Shown: positions 52,666 to 60,954 of the stretch, piece by piece
How positions within the stretch are numbered: the stretch's first letter is position 1
Layout of the letters: each line of letters opens with the position of its first letter
Assembly (NCBI GenBank): GCA_965220105.1
Contig: OZ244811.1
Coordinates: 496,001 to 560,000, forward strand
Direction: 5' to 3'
DNA length: 64,000 nucleotides
Origin: Bin87 sp965220105
GTDB lineage: Bacteria; Chloroflexota; Dehalococcoidia; Lucifugimonadales; UBA3495
Translations under genes and position numbers: made by a program
The notes under the pieces: generated by a model
Databases searched by the model: none
Told to the model about the DNA's origin: nothing
The model's input: the letters and a program-made list of their open reading frames with translations, nothing else

Positions 52666-52713
52666 GGACCTATAATGGCTACGCTCTATGCTACAAATGC
52701 TAAGCACTTCACG

Positions 52714-54246
52714 ATGGTGATTAGTCTGAACCAAGTACTAAAGTTCGCGCTGGCGTCCTCGCTGATATCGGGCACGCTGTTTTTGGCGATGGCTTGCGGC
52801 GGGAATCCACTGCCTGCGCCGACCGCCGTGCCTACGTCCGCGCCCACCGCCACGCCGTCGCCTACGCCGACCGCCGTGCCTACCTCCGCGCCCACCGCCA
52901 CGTCCGCGCTGGCCCCGACCGCTATGCCGACGCCCGCGCCCACTGCCCCGCCTGTGCCCACTGCTACGCCCGAGCCCGCCCCGACCGCTACGCCCGCTCC
53001 CACTGCCACTCCCCCGCCGGCCCCGACCGCTACGCCTGCTCCCACTGCCACACCCGAGCCGGCCCCGACCGCTACTCCCGTGACTGCCCCACCAACTGAC
53101 GTATCCAGGCCGGCTGTCATAGTTAACGACTTGGAATTCGGCTACACTATCACTACTTCGGACGGCTGGAGCGAGGAAGGGGAAGGGCGGTATGGCCGCA
53201 GTGCTCCTTGTGGCCAACTTCGAGTCACCTCGTTGTACTTGGGGGAGGCTACCAGGTTGGACCAATTTGCCACGTCGGTACGCGACCGTCTCGTAAAGGA
53301 ATGGTGGTCTTCGCCTTCGTTGTTTGAGATAAGTGCGTTCCAACAACAGCAGATTGACGGTCGGGATTTCTATTCCATAACGTACCGCGTGCAGGAAAGC
53401 CCTGAGTATTGTGTTGTCGACGTTACCGAACTGATAACCGTAGCGCATTCTTTACCCGGACCTGCACACGGATTCCGGGTACGGATGTGGATGTGCGAGC
53501 AAGACGTGCCTCGGAATAGCCAGGAAAGGACGCAGATACTGGGTAGCTTTCGCGTCATCACCAGGCCGGCCACATACTACACGCAGTTTCTTTCGGCAAA
53601 AGGTGTAGTAATCAAGGCGACCGGCAAAGTCGCTCCTGATGCAATGCACGTAGCGGCGGATATTGTCGAAACGATGTTGTCGGGAAGGCCGGACATCGGC
53701 GACTGCATGGCCGGCGTATACGCGGGGCTGGCAATCATTCCAAAAGACGACTACATCACGACATTACCTGAGTTCGCTTACCTGAAAGGGCAAAGCGATT
53801 TCACCGGCAGACCCTATGAATCTTTTCAGCTTCGCGGTACCGGAGCGATACCAGGCCAACCAGTATCAGCAACTTCGGAGGAGACGCTGTTGGGCCTAAC
53901 CGGGGATAAATATCCATCATATCCATTCGGCAGCCTGGTGACCGTGCATGAATTCGCCCACGGTCTCCAAAACCTGTGCTTCAATCAAGACGACCATGAT
54001 CGGTGGGATGAATTCTACGACGCCGCGCTACAAGCGGATATTTTCCCTGACACCCATATGATGACCAATGTCCGGGAATTCTTCGCGGTGTTCACCACCG
54101 CCTATTTCGGAGTCACCGACGAACTCGGCAGAGGCGCCGCCCGAAGCACCGTTGAAGAAGACTTTCCGGAGATTTTTGAGTCCCTGGAAGAGATTTACGG
54201 GACCGTCTCCCTGTCCCCCGAGCTTGGAGTCAGGCTCCACCGATAA
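52714..54246 (+). CDS. PT-rich lipoprotein with HEFAH metalloprotease-like domain
   Basis: A 510-residue secreted lipoprotein. The start was set at ATG 52714, where the signal peptide (VLKFALASSLISGTLFLAMACGG) begins properly; the frame is open from 52675. Residues about 30-130 are a low-complexity PTATPxPAPTATP linker. The middle domain (about 140-290) is unrecognised. The C-terminal part has VTVHEFAHGLQNLCF, a zincin HExxH-type motif, followed by TNVREFFAVFTTAYFG, where the Glu may be the third ligand. It resembles the lethal-factor-like zincin superfamily, but that assignment is tentative. A cell-surface protease or a binding relic are both possible. Confidence 0.75.
   Translation: MVISLNQVLKFALASSLISGTLFLAMACGGNPLPAPTAVPTSAPTATPSPTPTAVPTSAPTATSALAPTAMPTPAPTAPPVPTATPEPAPTATPAPTATPPPAPTATPAPTATPEPAPTATPVTAPPTDVSRPAVIVNDLEFGYTITTSDGWSEEGEGRYGRSAPCGQLRVTSLYLGEATRLDQFATSVRDRLVKEWWSSPSLFEISAFQQQQIDGRDFYSITYRVQESPEYCVVDVTELITVAHSLPGPAHGFRVRMWMCEQDVPRNSQERTQILGSFRVITRPATYYTQFLSAKGVVIKATGKVAPDAMHVAADIVETMLSGRPDIGDCMAGVYAGLAIIPKDDYITTLPEFAYLKGQSDFTGRPYESFQLRGTGAIPGQPVSATSEETLLGLTGDKYPSYPFGSLVTVHEFAHGLQNLCFNQDDHDRWDEFYDAALQADIFPDTHMMTNVREFFAVFTTAYFGVTDELGRGAARSTVEEDFPEIFESLEEIYGTVSLSPELGVRLHR
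52800..53095. repeat. Low-complexity PT-linker repeat
   Basis: Imperfect repetition of units like GCCCCGACCGCTACGCC and GCTCCCACTGCCAC, coding for APTATP-type peptides. Typical of wall or surface linkers. Confidence 0.85.
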
Positions 54247-54415
54247 ACCTGCCAATATTGGTGTGCATCGGGCAGCTGTGGTTCTCCGGGGCGGGTTACC
54301 GGCCTGACGCCGTGATTCATCCCGGTGCGGGTTAGAAGCCAGAGCAGGTTGCAGCCAGGAGATGTGGGGACGACTTCTTAGCGTCCCCACTTGGTGAAAG
54401 GCGCGGTCGCGCCGG

Positions 54416-55483
54416 TTAGCGCCGGTAGATTCTGCGAACCTTTCGCACCGAGTCCAGCCTGGCCTCGGCGAGCAGATCGGCGGCCCGAGCGGTGGACATC
54501 TCCTTCTTGCGGGATGTGGTGAGCACTTCGGACATCTTCTCGTAGATGCGCTCGGTTTGCTGTCGCGCCCGGTCCGGGTTGTAGGGTTGGCCTATTTCGC
54601 TGGACGCGTTGATAACACCGCCGGCGTTGATCAAAAAATCGGGAGCGTACATGATGCCCCGTCGATGCAGGGTTTCGCCGTCCTCTGGGGTGGCCAGCTG
54701 GTTATTGGCGCCGCCGGCCACGATGCGGCAGCGCAGACTGCCGGCGGTCTTCTGGTTGATCACGCCACCCAGGGCGCACGGGGCGAAGATATCGCAGTGC
54801 AGACCGTAGATGTCGTCCGCACCTACCACCTGAATGCCCATGCTCCTGGCTCTATCCAGGGCGGTTTCGCTGATGTCGGTGGCGATCACCCGGACATCTT
54901 CCTCAAGCAGGTGCTGGGCGGTATGCGAAGCCACTTTGCCGAACCCCTGCATGGCCACGGTACGGCCGCGCAGCGAGTCCGAATGCCAAACGTCGGCGGC
55001 GCAGGCTTTCATGCCCATGTAGATGCCCAGGCCGGTCATGATTGAGGTGTCGCCGCTGCCGCCGAGGGAAACGTCCAGGCCGACAACGTGCTCGGTTTCC
55101 TGATGGATAAATTCCAGGTCGCGCCCGGTGGTACCCACGTCGGTGGTGGTGAGGTACCGCCCGCCCAGGGTATCCACGAAGCGGCCCCAGGACCGCATCA
55201 GGGCTTCGGTTTTCTGGGTGCGCGAGTCGCCGATGATGACGCCCTTGCCGCCGCCGAGATTGAGTCCCGCCGCCGCCGATTTGTAGGTCATGGCCCGTGA
55301 GAGCTGCAGCGCGTCGGCAAGCGCATCGGCCTCAGTGGCGTAGGGCCACATGCGGGTGCCGCCGCAGGATGGCCCCAGGGTGGTGTCATGGATGGCGATT
55401 ATGCCGCGCAAACCCGTCTCCGGGTCGTGGTACATCGCGACTTGCTCATGTCCGAATTCGGCCATTGCATTCAATGTTTCCAT
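54416..55483 (-). CDS. Leucine/Glu-type amino acid dehydrogenase
   Basis: A 355-residue Glu/Leu/Phe/Val dehydrogenase, most like leucine dehydrogenase in length and motifs. LRGIIAIHDTTLGPSCGGTRM and SAAAGLNLGGGKGVIIGD hold the substrate Lys residues (GGGKG). VAMQGFGKVASHTAQHLLEE is the NAD-binding region. IFAPCALGGVINQKTAG and FLINAGGVINASSEIG complete the family pattern. It deaminates branched-chain amino acids reversibly, which fits peptide import by the neighbouring ABC genes and intracellular peptidase PepC. Confidence 0.93.
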   Translation of the reverse strand: METLNAMAEFGHEQVAMYHDPETGLRGIIAIHDTTLGPSCGGTRMWPYATEADALADALQLSRAMTYKSAAAGLNLGGGKGVIIGDSRTQKTEALMRSWGRFVDTLGGRYLTTTDVGTTGRDLEFIHQETEHVVGLDVSLGGSGDTSIMTGLGIYMGMKACAADVWHSDSLRGRTVAMQGFGKVASHTAQHLLEEDVRVIATDISETALDRARSMGIQVVGADDIYGLHCDIFAPCALGGVINQKTAGSLRCRIVAGGANNQLATPEDGETLHRRGIMYAPDFLINAGGVINASSEIGQPYNPDRARQQTERIYEKMSEVLTTSRKKEMSTARAADLLAEARLDSVRKVRRIYRR

Positions 55484-55718
55484 GCGATTGGGAGCTCCTT
55501 GTACCGTCGTTTGCGATGTGCGCGCTGGGTGATAGCGGGCTCAGGCGAGTGGGCAGATACGTAGTGTAGTCACCAGCGGATTCCCGCCTTAATTATAGAG
55601 CATTGGCGGCGACGCTAAGAGCATACGGCGTGAATCGAGATATGGATTGGTGCGGGACCGTCGGCCCGTGTCCTCCTGGCCCTTGTCTGGCGCCCACCCA
55701 TGGGTACGGGGGTTGCGG

Positions 55719-55724
55719 TATAAT
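55719..55724 (+). promoter_or_regulatory. Candidate -10 for the cyclophilin gene
   Basis: TATAAT 44 nt before ATG 55768; no obvious -35. Confidence 0.45.
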
Positions 55725-55767
55725 CGCTGGAGTTTGTGAATTGCAACCCGATCGAGGAGAAACGAAG

Positions 55768-56304
55768 ATGCCCCCCAAACAGTACGAAAACCCTCCCGGA
55801 CTGATAATCGAAGCGACCAAGCGATATCATGCCGTAATCAAGACCAGCAAGGGTGACATGACCGTTGAGCTCCTGTCGGAGGTTGCGCCGCGCGCCGTCA
55901 ACAATTTCGTGTTCCTGGCGCGGGATGGGTTTTACGAGGACAATCAGTTCCACCGGGTTATCAACGGATTCATGATCCAGGGAGGCTGTCCTAGCGGTGA
56001 CGGCACCGGGGGGCCGGGGTACCGGTTCCAGGACGAAGCGGTTACGCGGCCGTACGTCCGGGGCACGCTGGCCATGGCCAACGCCGGGCCGAACACCAAC
56101 GGCAGCCAGTGGTTTGTCGTGCACGGCGCCGACGTGGGGTTGCCGCCCAATTACACCATTTTTGGAATGTTGACGGACGGCGACGACGTCCTCGACGCGC
56201 TGGCGACGTCGCCGGTACGCACCAGCCGCGGCGGGGAAAATTCGCAACCCACGGAACGGCTCGCCATCGACAACATTGAGATAACCGAGACTGCCATCGG
56301 TTAG
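55768..56304 (+). CDS. Cyclophilin-type peptidyl-prolyl cis-trans isomerase
   Basis: A 178-residue cytoplasmic cyclophilin (no signal peptide). The core has VIKTSKGDMTVELLSEVAPRAVNNFVFLARDGFYEDNQFHRVINGFMIQGG, including the catalytic Arg in FHRV, then GPNTNGSQWFVVHG. The start was placed at ATG 55768 after GAGGAGAAACGAAG; the long frame from 55603 is non-coding upstream. A strong terminator follows. Confidence 0.93.
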   Translation: MPPKQYENPPGLIIEATKRYHAVIKTSKGDMTVELLSEVAPRAVNNFVFLARDGFYEDNQFHRVINGFMIQGGCPSGDGTGGPGYRFQDEAVTRPYVRGTLAMANAGPNTNGSQWFVVHGADVGLPPNYTIFGMLTDGDDVLDALATSPVRTSRGGENSQPTERLAIDNIEITETAIG

Positions 56305-56326
56305 CGTCTCAGGCCCGTAGATTGGA

Positions 56327-56361
56327 GAACCCCCGGGTCGGCTCGACTCGGGGGTTCTTTT
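56327..56361 (+). terminator. Intrinsic terminator after the cyclophilin gene (probably bidirectional)
   Basis: GAACCCCCGGGTCG-GCT-CGACTCGGGGGTTC, a 14-bp stem with one G-T pair, followed by TTTT. The minus strand gives a GAA-rich 5' side, and the convergent MFS gene ends at 56395. Confidence 0.9.
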
Positions 56362-56394
56362 AACTCAGAGGGATCGAGCGTCCGATCCAGGTGG

Positions 56395-57753
56395 TCAGTC
56401 GTCGTCGGCCGGGGCTGGCGCCGGAGTCGCCGATGGTTCGGTTTCGGTCGGAGCCGTGGGTATGCTGGGCCGGCGGGCGAACAGGAAACAAACGCCGCCC
56501 AGGAAGTTGAACCCGCCCAGCACCAGGAAAGCGACGGTGTAAGTCCCAAAATAATCGTACATGTACCCGGCGAATGGTCCGGCCCCAAGCAACAGGGCGT
56601 TCATGGGAATGGTGCTGATCCCAAGAATCTTGCCGAAGTTGCCCCGACCGAAATATTCGCCGCGTATTGACGTGGTTAAAGGATTTCTGCCGCCGAATCC
56701 CAGGCCAAAGATCGCTGCGAAGGTGTAGAACATCCAGAGTTGGGAGGCGAAGGTAAGCAACACCACTGCGCCGGCCTGGATGGTGGTGAAGACAAACAGC
56801 CCAATGCGCTTCGGGAATCGATCTCCAATGTAGCCGCCGACGAGCTGTGCCCACATGGCCACGAAGGTGTAGACAGTTACGACCCACTTGTTGTGCTCCA
56901 CGAACCCGGCATCCTGCATGAACAAGCCCAGGTGGGTGAAAATAGCCAGGATGATCATGCTGGTGAGACCGTGGCCCACCGCTATCAGCCAGAACGCCCA
57001 CGTGCGGACCGCCTGTTGGGCGGTCAGGCCGACCGGGGCCGCCGCGGCGCGCGAACCGCCGGCCGATCGGGCGCTCGAACGAAGGTCGTCTTCCGCTTGC
57101 AGCCCCATATCTTCGGGCCGATTGCGGATGATGATGGCAAAGGGGACTGCACAGGCGAAAACCAGGACGGCCAGGACGAAAGCCGTGCCACGCCAGTTGA
57201 GGCTGCTATCGATGCCCAGTCCGATCAGCGGCACCATCACCAGGGCTCCGCCGCGGCTGATCCAGTTGGCCCACCCCATGGCCATCGCCATGCGCCGGGA
57301 AAACCAGTTGTTGATCGTGGTCATCATGGGAACCCAGCTGCCCATGCCCTGACCCAGCGCCATGATGAGGTACGCCACGTAGAACATGTACAGCGGCCCC
57401 ACCGGCCACAGGGCGTTGTCTATCTGCGAGAACACCACAAACCCGCAACCCAGGATCAGGAAACCTATGAGTACCATCTTTCGGCTACCCAGCTTGTCAG
57501 TAAGGTAGCCTTCGATGGGTCCCATCAGCCCGCCTTCGACGCGGGTGAGGGTCAACGCCAGGGACATGGCGCCCCGTTTCCAATGGAACTCGTTGACCAG
57601 AGCCACCGACCAAAGGGTCATAGCGTGGAACATTGGTACCGTGGCAACGGTCATCACGAAGCCGGTGATGACGACGATGTACCAGCCGTAATAGATACGG
57701 GGCAGCCTCAGTCGTGAACCCGAAGGGCCCGCGGGTGGATTTTGGGTAGACAT
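56395..57753 (-). CDS. MFS transporter (monocarboxylate/oxalate-formate type)
   Basis: A major facilitator with 12 predicted helices. IYYGWYIVVITGFVMTVATVP at the start, WSVALVNEFHWKRGAMSLA and GPIEGYLTDKLGSRKMVLIG (the MFS A-motif variant) point to the MCT/OxlT-like group. The ATG at 57753 (MSTQN) is chosen; an alternative longer start at 57816 is open. A 14-bp duplication spans the start site. Substrate: probably a small carboxylate, unproven. Confidence 0.88.
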   Translation of the reverse strand: MSTQNPPAGPSGSRLRLPRIYYGWYIVVITGFVMTVATVPMFHAMTLWSVALVNEFHWKRGAMSLALTLTRVEGGLMGPIEGYLTDKLGSRKMVLIGFLILGCGFVVFSQIDNALWPVGPLYMFYVAYLIMALGQGMGSWVPMMTTINNWFSRRMAMAMGWANWISRGGALVMVPLIGLGIDSSLNWRGTAFVLAVLVFACAVPFAIIIRNRPEDMGLQAEDDLRSSARSAGGSRAAAAPVGLTAQQAVRTWAFWLIAVGHGLTSMIILAIFTHLGLFMQDAGFVEHNKWVVTVYTFVAMWAQLVGGYIGDRFPKRIGLFVFTTIQAGAVVLLTFASQLWMFYTFAAIFGLGFGGRNPLTTSIRGEYFGRGNFGKILGISTIPMNALLLGAGPFAGYMYDYFGTYTVAFLVLGGFNFLGGVCFLFARRPSIPTAPTETEPSATPAPAPADDD

Positions 57754-57774
57754 CAGTGGGTAGACATCGGTGGG
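57747..57774 (-). repeat. 14-bp duplication over the MFS start, creating a 4-codon leader ORF
   Basis: TAGACATCAGTGGG and TAGACATCGGTGGG lie in tandem (plus-strand view). On the coding strand the upstream copy reads Met-Ser-Thr-His-stop, with TGA overlapping the proposed ATG 57753 as TGATG. Confidence 0.8.
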
Positions 57775-57943
57775 AAGCCAGTCAGAAACGGGCTGATAAG
57801 AATCGGCACCGTTCATCTTACGCTTTTCGTGAATAACGGCACAAGATATAATGCTTGATTACGACTATCAACGGACGGTATGAGCCGCACCGCACATTGT
57901 CGCTCGCGCCCGTTGCCAAACCGGGCACGCCGACCGAACGCTG

Positions 57944-57973
57944 CTGACAGTCGACGATAGCAGGTGCTATAAT
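57944..57973 (+). promoter_or_regulatory. Promoter of the rpsF operon
   Basis: -35 CTGACA at 57944-57949, 18-nt spacer, extended -10 TGCTATAAT at 57965-57973. The start codon is 35 nt further. Confidence 0.75.
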
Positions 57974-58008
57974 CCCTGCACGCCCGAAATACTTCAGGAG
58001 ATCCAAAC

Positions 58009-58773
58009 TTGAGCCATTTTGAACTCGTAGCAATCCTCAGCCCCATGCTCAACCAGGATGATGCGGCGGCCACCTGGGACGATATCAAGTCGTTTATTTC
58101 GAATCGCGAAGGCGAAATTACCGCCGAGCAAATCTGGGGCACCCGTCGGTTGGCTTATCCCATCCGGAAGGGAAACTATAACTTCCTGGAGGGCGCTTAT
58201 TACCTCAGCTCCTTTACGGTGGATAATGCGTTCAACCGTGAGCTGGAAACTTACATGCGCCTGGACGACCGCGTTTTGCGGTCGTTGATCGTCAGATGTG
58301 ACGGTCCGTTGCCGGATCGGCCGGCCCCCGGCCCGTTGACCGCTCCGTCGCGGTACATCCCGCCGGGACGCGGGCGCCGTTCGGATGGCGGCGGGCCCAT
58401 CCCCGAAACGCCAGGCGGAGGCTTCGGCGACCGGGCCGGTCAACCGGTTCCGCCCGGCCAGCCGATTCCGGGCGGGCAACCGATGCCTGCCACTGCTCCG
58501 CCGGCAGACGCTTCGCCGGCGGCGGCTCCCGCGTCAGGAGAACCGGGTGTGGACGCTGCTGCTGTGCCGCAACCTCCTGCCGACTCCGGATCAAGCGCAC
58601 CGGCTGAGCCGGTCGCCGAAACGGCCCCCGCCGTGGCCGCCGAACCGGTAGCCGAGGTTCCGGCGGTGGCTCCGGAACCTGATGCGCCGGCAGCGCCGGA
58701 ACCCGCCGCGGAAGCTACGTCGGAGCCTGAAGCCGAGGCCGCCGGCGAATCTGATGCCGATGCCGAAGCGTAA
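58009..58773 (+). CDS. rpsF: 30S ribosomal protein bS6 with long acidic C-terminal extension
   Basis: Residues 1-100 are a standard bS6 domain (HFELVAILSPMLNQDDAAATW, TRRLAYPIRKGNYNFLEGAYY, ELETYMRLDDRVLRSLIVR), starting from TTG 58009 behind AGGAGATCC. Beyond about residue 105 the protein runs on for 150 residues of Gly/Pro/Ala/Glu-rich sequence, ending strongly acidic. bS6 is usually about 95-140 residues. It binds bS18 in the ribosome platform. It is the first gene of the rpsF-ssb-rpsR operon. Confidence 0.95.
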   Translation: MSHFELVAILSPMLNQDDAAATWDDIKSFISNREGEITAEQIWGTRRLAYPIRKGNYNFLEGAYYLSSFTVDNAFNRELETYMRLDDRVLRSLIVRCDGPLPDRPAPGPLTAPSRYIPPGRGRRSDGGGPIPETPGGGFGDRAGQPVPPGQPIPGGQPMPATAPPADASPAAAPASGEPGVDAAAVPQPPADSGSSAPAEPVAETAPAVAAEPVAEVPAVAPEPDAPAAPEPAAEATSEPEAEAAGESDADAEA

Positions 58774-58781
58774 AATCCCTG

Positions 58782-59216
58782 ATGAACAAGATCATCATTA
58801 TCGGAAACCTGGGCCGCGACCCGGAGATGCGTTACTCCACCTCCGGCAACCCGATGACGTCATTCAGCATCGCCAGTAATCGGCGTTACACCACCGCTGC
58901 CGGTGAGCAACAGGAAGAAACCGAGTGGTTCAACTGCACCGCGTTCGGCCGGCTCGCCGATGTCTGCAACCAGTATCTAACACGCGGACAACAGGTTTAC
59001 ATAGAAGGACGCCTGCGGTCACGCCAATACGACCGCAGGGATGGCACGCCAGGTTTTTCGCTGGACGTCAATGTTACCGAAATGCAGATGCTGGGTCGGC
59101 GCGGAGACCAGCCGGAAGGCGGCTATGCTGAACAGCGCGGCGAGCGATACGGAGGCGGAGGGTATTCCGGCGACCGTGACGACGCCATGACCGACGTGGA
59201 CGATTTGCCCTTCTGA
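58782..59216 (+). CDS. ssb: Single-stranded DNA-binding protein
   Basis: A 144-residue SSB with an OB fold: NKIIIIGNLGRDPEMRYSTSGNP, FSIASNRRYTTAAGEQQEETEWF, GQQVYIEGRLRSRQYDRRDG. The Gly-rich tail ends MTDVDDLPF, the conserved acidic tip that binds partner proteins. It lies 8 bp after rpsF, in the usual rpsF-ssb-rpsR order. Confidence 0.97.
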   Translation: MNKIIIIGNLGRDPEMRYSTSGNPMTSFSIASNRRYTTAAGEQQEETEWFNCTAFGRLADVCNQYLTRGQQVYIEGRLRSRQYDRRDGTPGFSLDVNVTEMQMLGRRGDQPEGGYAEQRGERYGGGGYSGDRDDAMTDVDDLPF

Positions 59217-59275
59217 GCAATGCAATTGCTGACCTGGCGCGCTGAGTCTTGCCAGGATTGGAGAATTTCTGACCC

Positions 59276-59746
59276 ATGACAACCCCCACACCTGCATCAA
59301 ACCCCGAGCCAACAACGCCTCCCGCTGCTGCGCCGCCCCCGCCGGTCGCCGGCGGACCGATAGGAGGATCCGGCGACACGGTGACGCGTCGCCCGGGCGG
59401 TTTTGGAGGCGGTACCGGCGGACCGCGCCCCGGTGGAGGTCCCGGCGGGCGACCGCCTGGACGGGGTGGCCCGCGCGGCGGAGGCAGAGGGGGCGGCCGG
59501 CGTTACGGCCCGCGGCGGAGGGTGTGCAACTTTACCGTCGAAGGCGTAAAGCCTGATTACAAAGATGTTGACCGGTTGCGCCGGTATATCTCCGAGCAGG
59601 GCAAGATTGAGCCTACGCGGAAAACGGGCACGTCCGCCAAGAATCAGCGGTTGCTGGCGATGGCGATCAAACGGGCCCGCTACCTGGCGCTGCTGCCCTA
59701 TGCTCCGGAGCACAGCATCAACATCGGTATGCGCCCCAGTCGTTAG
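59276..59746 (+). CDS. rpsR: 30S ribosomal protein bS18 with long basic N-terminal extension
   Basis: The C-terminal 75 residues are bS18 (RRVCNFTVEGVKPDYKDVD, RYISEQGKIEPTRKTGTSAK, AIKRARYLALLPYAPEH). An unusual 80-residue N-terminal extension precedes it: first Pro/Ala/Thr-rich, then Gly/Arg-rich with RGG-like repeats. The ATG at 59276 is taken because the Gly/Arg part runs continuously into the domain. bS18 is normally about 75-90 residues. Its partner bS6 carries an acidic tail. Confidence 0.95.
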   Translation: MTTPTPASNPEPTTPPAAAPPPPVAGGPIGGSGDTVTRRPGGFGGGTGGPRPGGGPGGRPPGRGGPRGGGRGGGRRYGPRRRVCNFTVEGVKPDYKDVDRLRRYISEQGKIEPTRKTGTSAKNQRLLAMAIKRARYLALLPYAPEHSINIGMRPSR

Positions 59747-59765
59747 GTAGCGAACCAGCCCAAAG

Positions 59766-60929
59766 ATGCTAAACCTGCCGCTGCCCTGGAGACGCAGCGC
59801 TGACGCCGTTGAGGAGCCGCCGGAATCGACGGGGCGGAGGCCGGCACGTCGACGGGGTGGGCGCAACCGCCGGATCGGAGCGGCCAGCGGTGAGGCGGTA
59901 GCTGCCGCCAGAGAACGCCGACGCCGGGAATCCAGGCGTCAGCGCATCGCCCTGCTCGTTGGGGCCGTGCTGATCCTTATAATCGTCGGGGTGGTGTCTT
60001 TCGGGGTTTATCAACAGTTCATCAGGCCGCCCCACGTGATGGCCGGCGAGGTGCGGGGCGTCCGGTTCAGCATGGGTGACCTGGTGGAGCGGATTCGGGT
60101 GCTCCAGGGTATCAACCGGTACCAGGGCGGACAGGTGGACTTTAGCCGTATCCCCTTCCAGTTGCTTCAGGACCTGGTGCATGCTGAGATATTGAGGCAG
60201 GCGGCGCCGGGTCTGCAAATTAACGTGACCGACGAGCTGATTGACGAGTCCATCAAGTCCAGATTCCGCCCCGAGGCTCAACCCGGAGAGGAGGTTGACG
60301 ATGCACAGCTGGACGCGGAATTTGAAAACAACTACGCCAATTTCCTCACGCAGGTGAACCTGAGCGACGGTGCATACCGCCGTATCGTCGAGGAGCAGTT
60401 GCAGGAAGTCGAGCTCTTTGCCCGCATGCTGGGCTCGGTTCCCGAGGAAGCCCCCCACGTAGAGATTCAGGTCATTGCGATGGGAGTGAATTCTACTGCG
60501 GTGCCCGAGGCGGTGAAAGAACGCCTTGAGTTGGGCGAGAACTTCAGCAGCGTGGCGGCGGAACTGAGCGGTTCGGACGGTTACATCGGCTGGGTTCCCG
60601 AGAAGGCGTTCCCCGAATTTGACCCATACCTGTTCGGGACCGACGAAAAACCGGCGAAACTGGGACCCGGTGAGGTTTCAAATCAAATATACGTCGACGA
60701 AACCATTTTCCTGTTACAGGCCATCGGCGAAACCGAGACCAGGGACCTCTCCCAGCAAATGATGTTCCGCATGGCATCTTCTTTGGTGGACGAATGGAAG
60801 GCTGACCAGTTGTCCCAGGGGTCGGACCAGGGCTGGGCCAAGATTAACATCGACAGCCATCTGTACGCGTGGGTAACCGACCAGGTGCGGTTGACGCGTC
60901 CGCGCGTTACCCCACAGCCACAACAGTAA
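59766..60929 (+). CDS. Membrane-anchored PpiC/SurA-type peptidyl-prolyl isomerase
   Basis: A 387-residue protein with a basic cytoplasmic N-terminus, one transmembrane helix (about residues 58-80, IALLVGAVLILIIVGVVSFGVY) and an extracytoplasmic region. A SurA_N-like helical part (VDFSRIPFQLLQDLVHAEILRQAA) is followed by a parvulin-like domain (HVEIQVIAMG, GENFSSVAAELSGSDGYIGWVP, LGPGEVSNQIYVDETIFLLQAI). It probably helps fold exported proteins. It lies 19 bp after rpsR. Confidence 0.88.
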   Translation: MLNLPLPWRRSADAVEEPPESTGRRPARRRGGRNRRIGAASGEAVAAARERRRRESRRQRIALLVGAVLILIIVGVVSFGVYQQFIRPPHVMAGEVRGVRFSMGDLVERIRVLQGINRYQGGQVDFSRIPFQLLQDLVHAEILRQAAPGLQINVTDELIDESIKSRFRPEAQPGEEVDDAQLDAEFENNYANFLTQVNLSDGAYRRIVEEQLQEVELFARMLGSVPEEAPHVEIQVIAMGVNSTAVPEAVKERLELGENFSSVAAELSGSDGYIGWVPEKAFPEFDPYLFGTDEKPAKLGPGEVSNQIYVDETIFLLQAIGETETRDLSQQMMFRMASSLVDEWKADQLSQGSDQGWAKINIDSHLYAWVTDQVRLTRPRVTPQPQQ

Positions 60930-60954
60930 CGGCGACCTGGAGCGGGCGGCGTAG

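Noticed and set aside
55603..55767. N-terminal extension of the cyclophilin
   Set aside because: The upstream part contains the likely -10 and a ribosome-binding site directly before ATG 55768, and its translation has no signal-peptide character.
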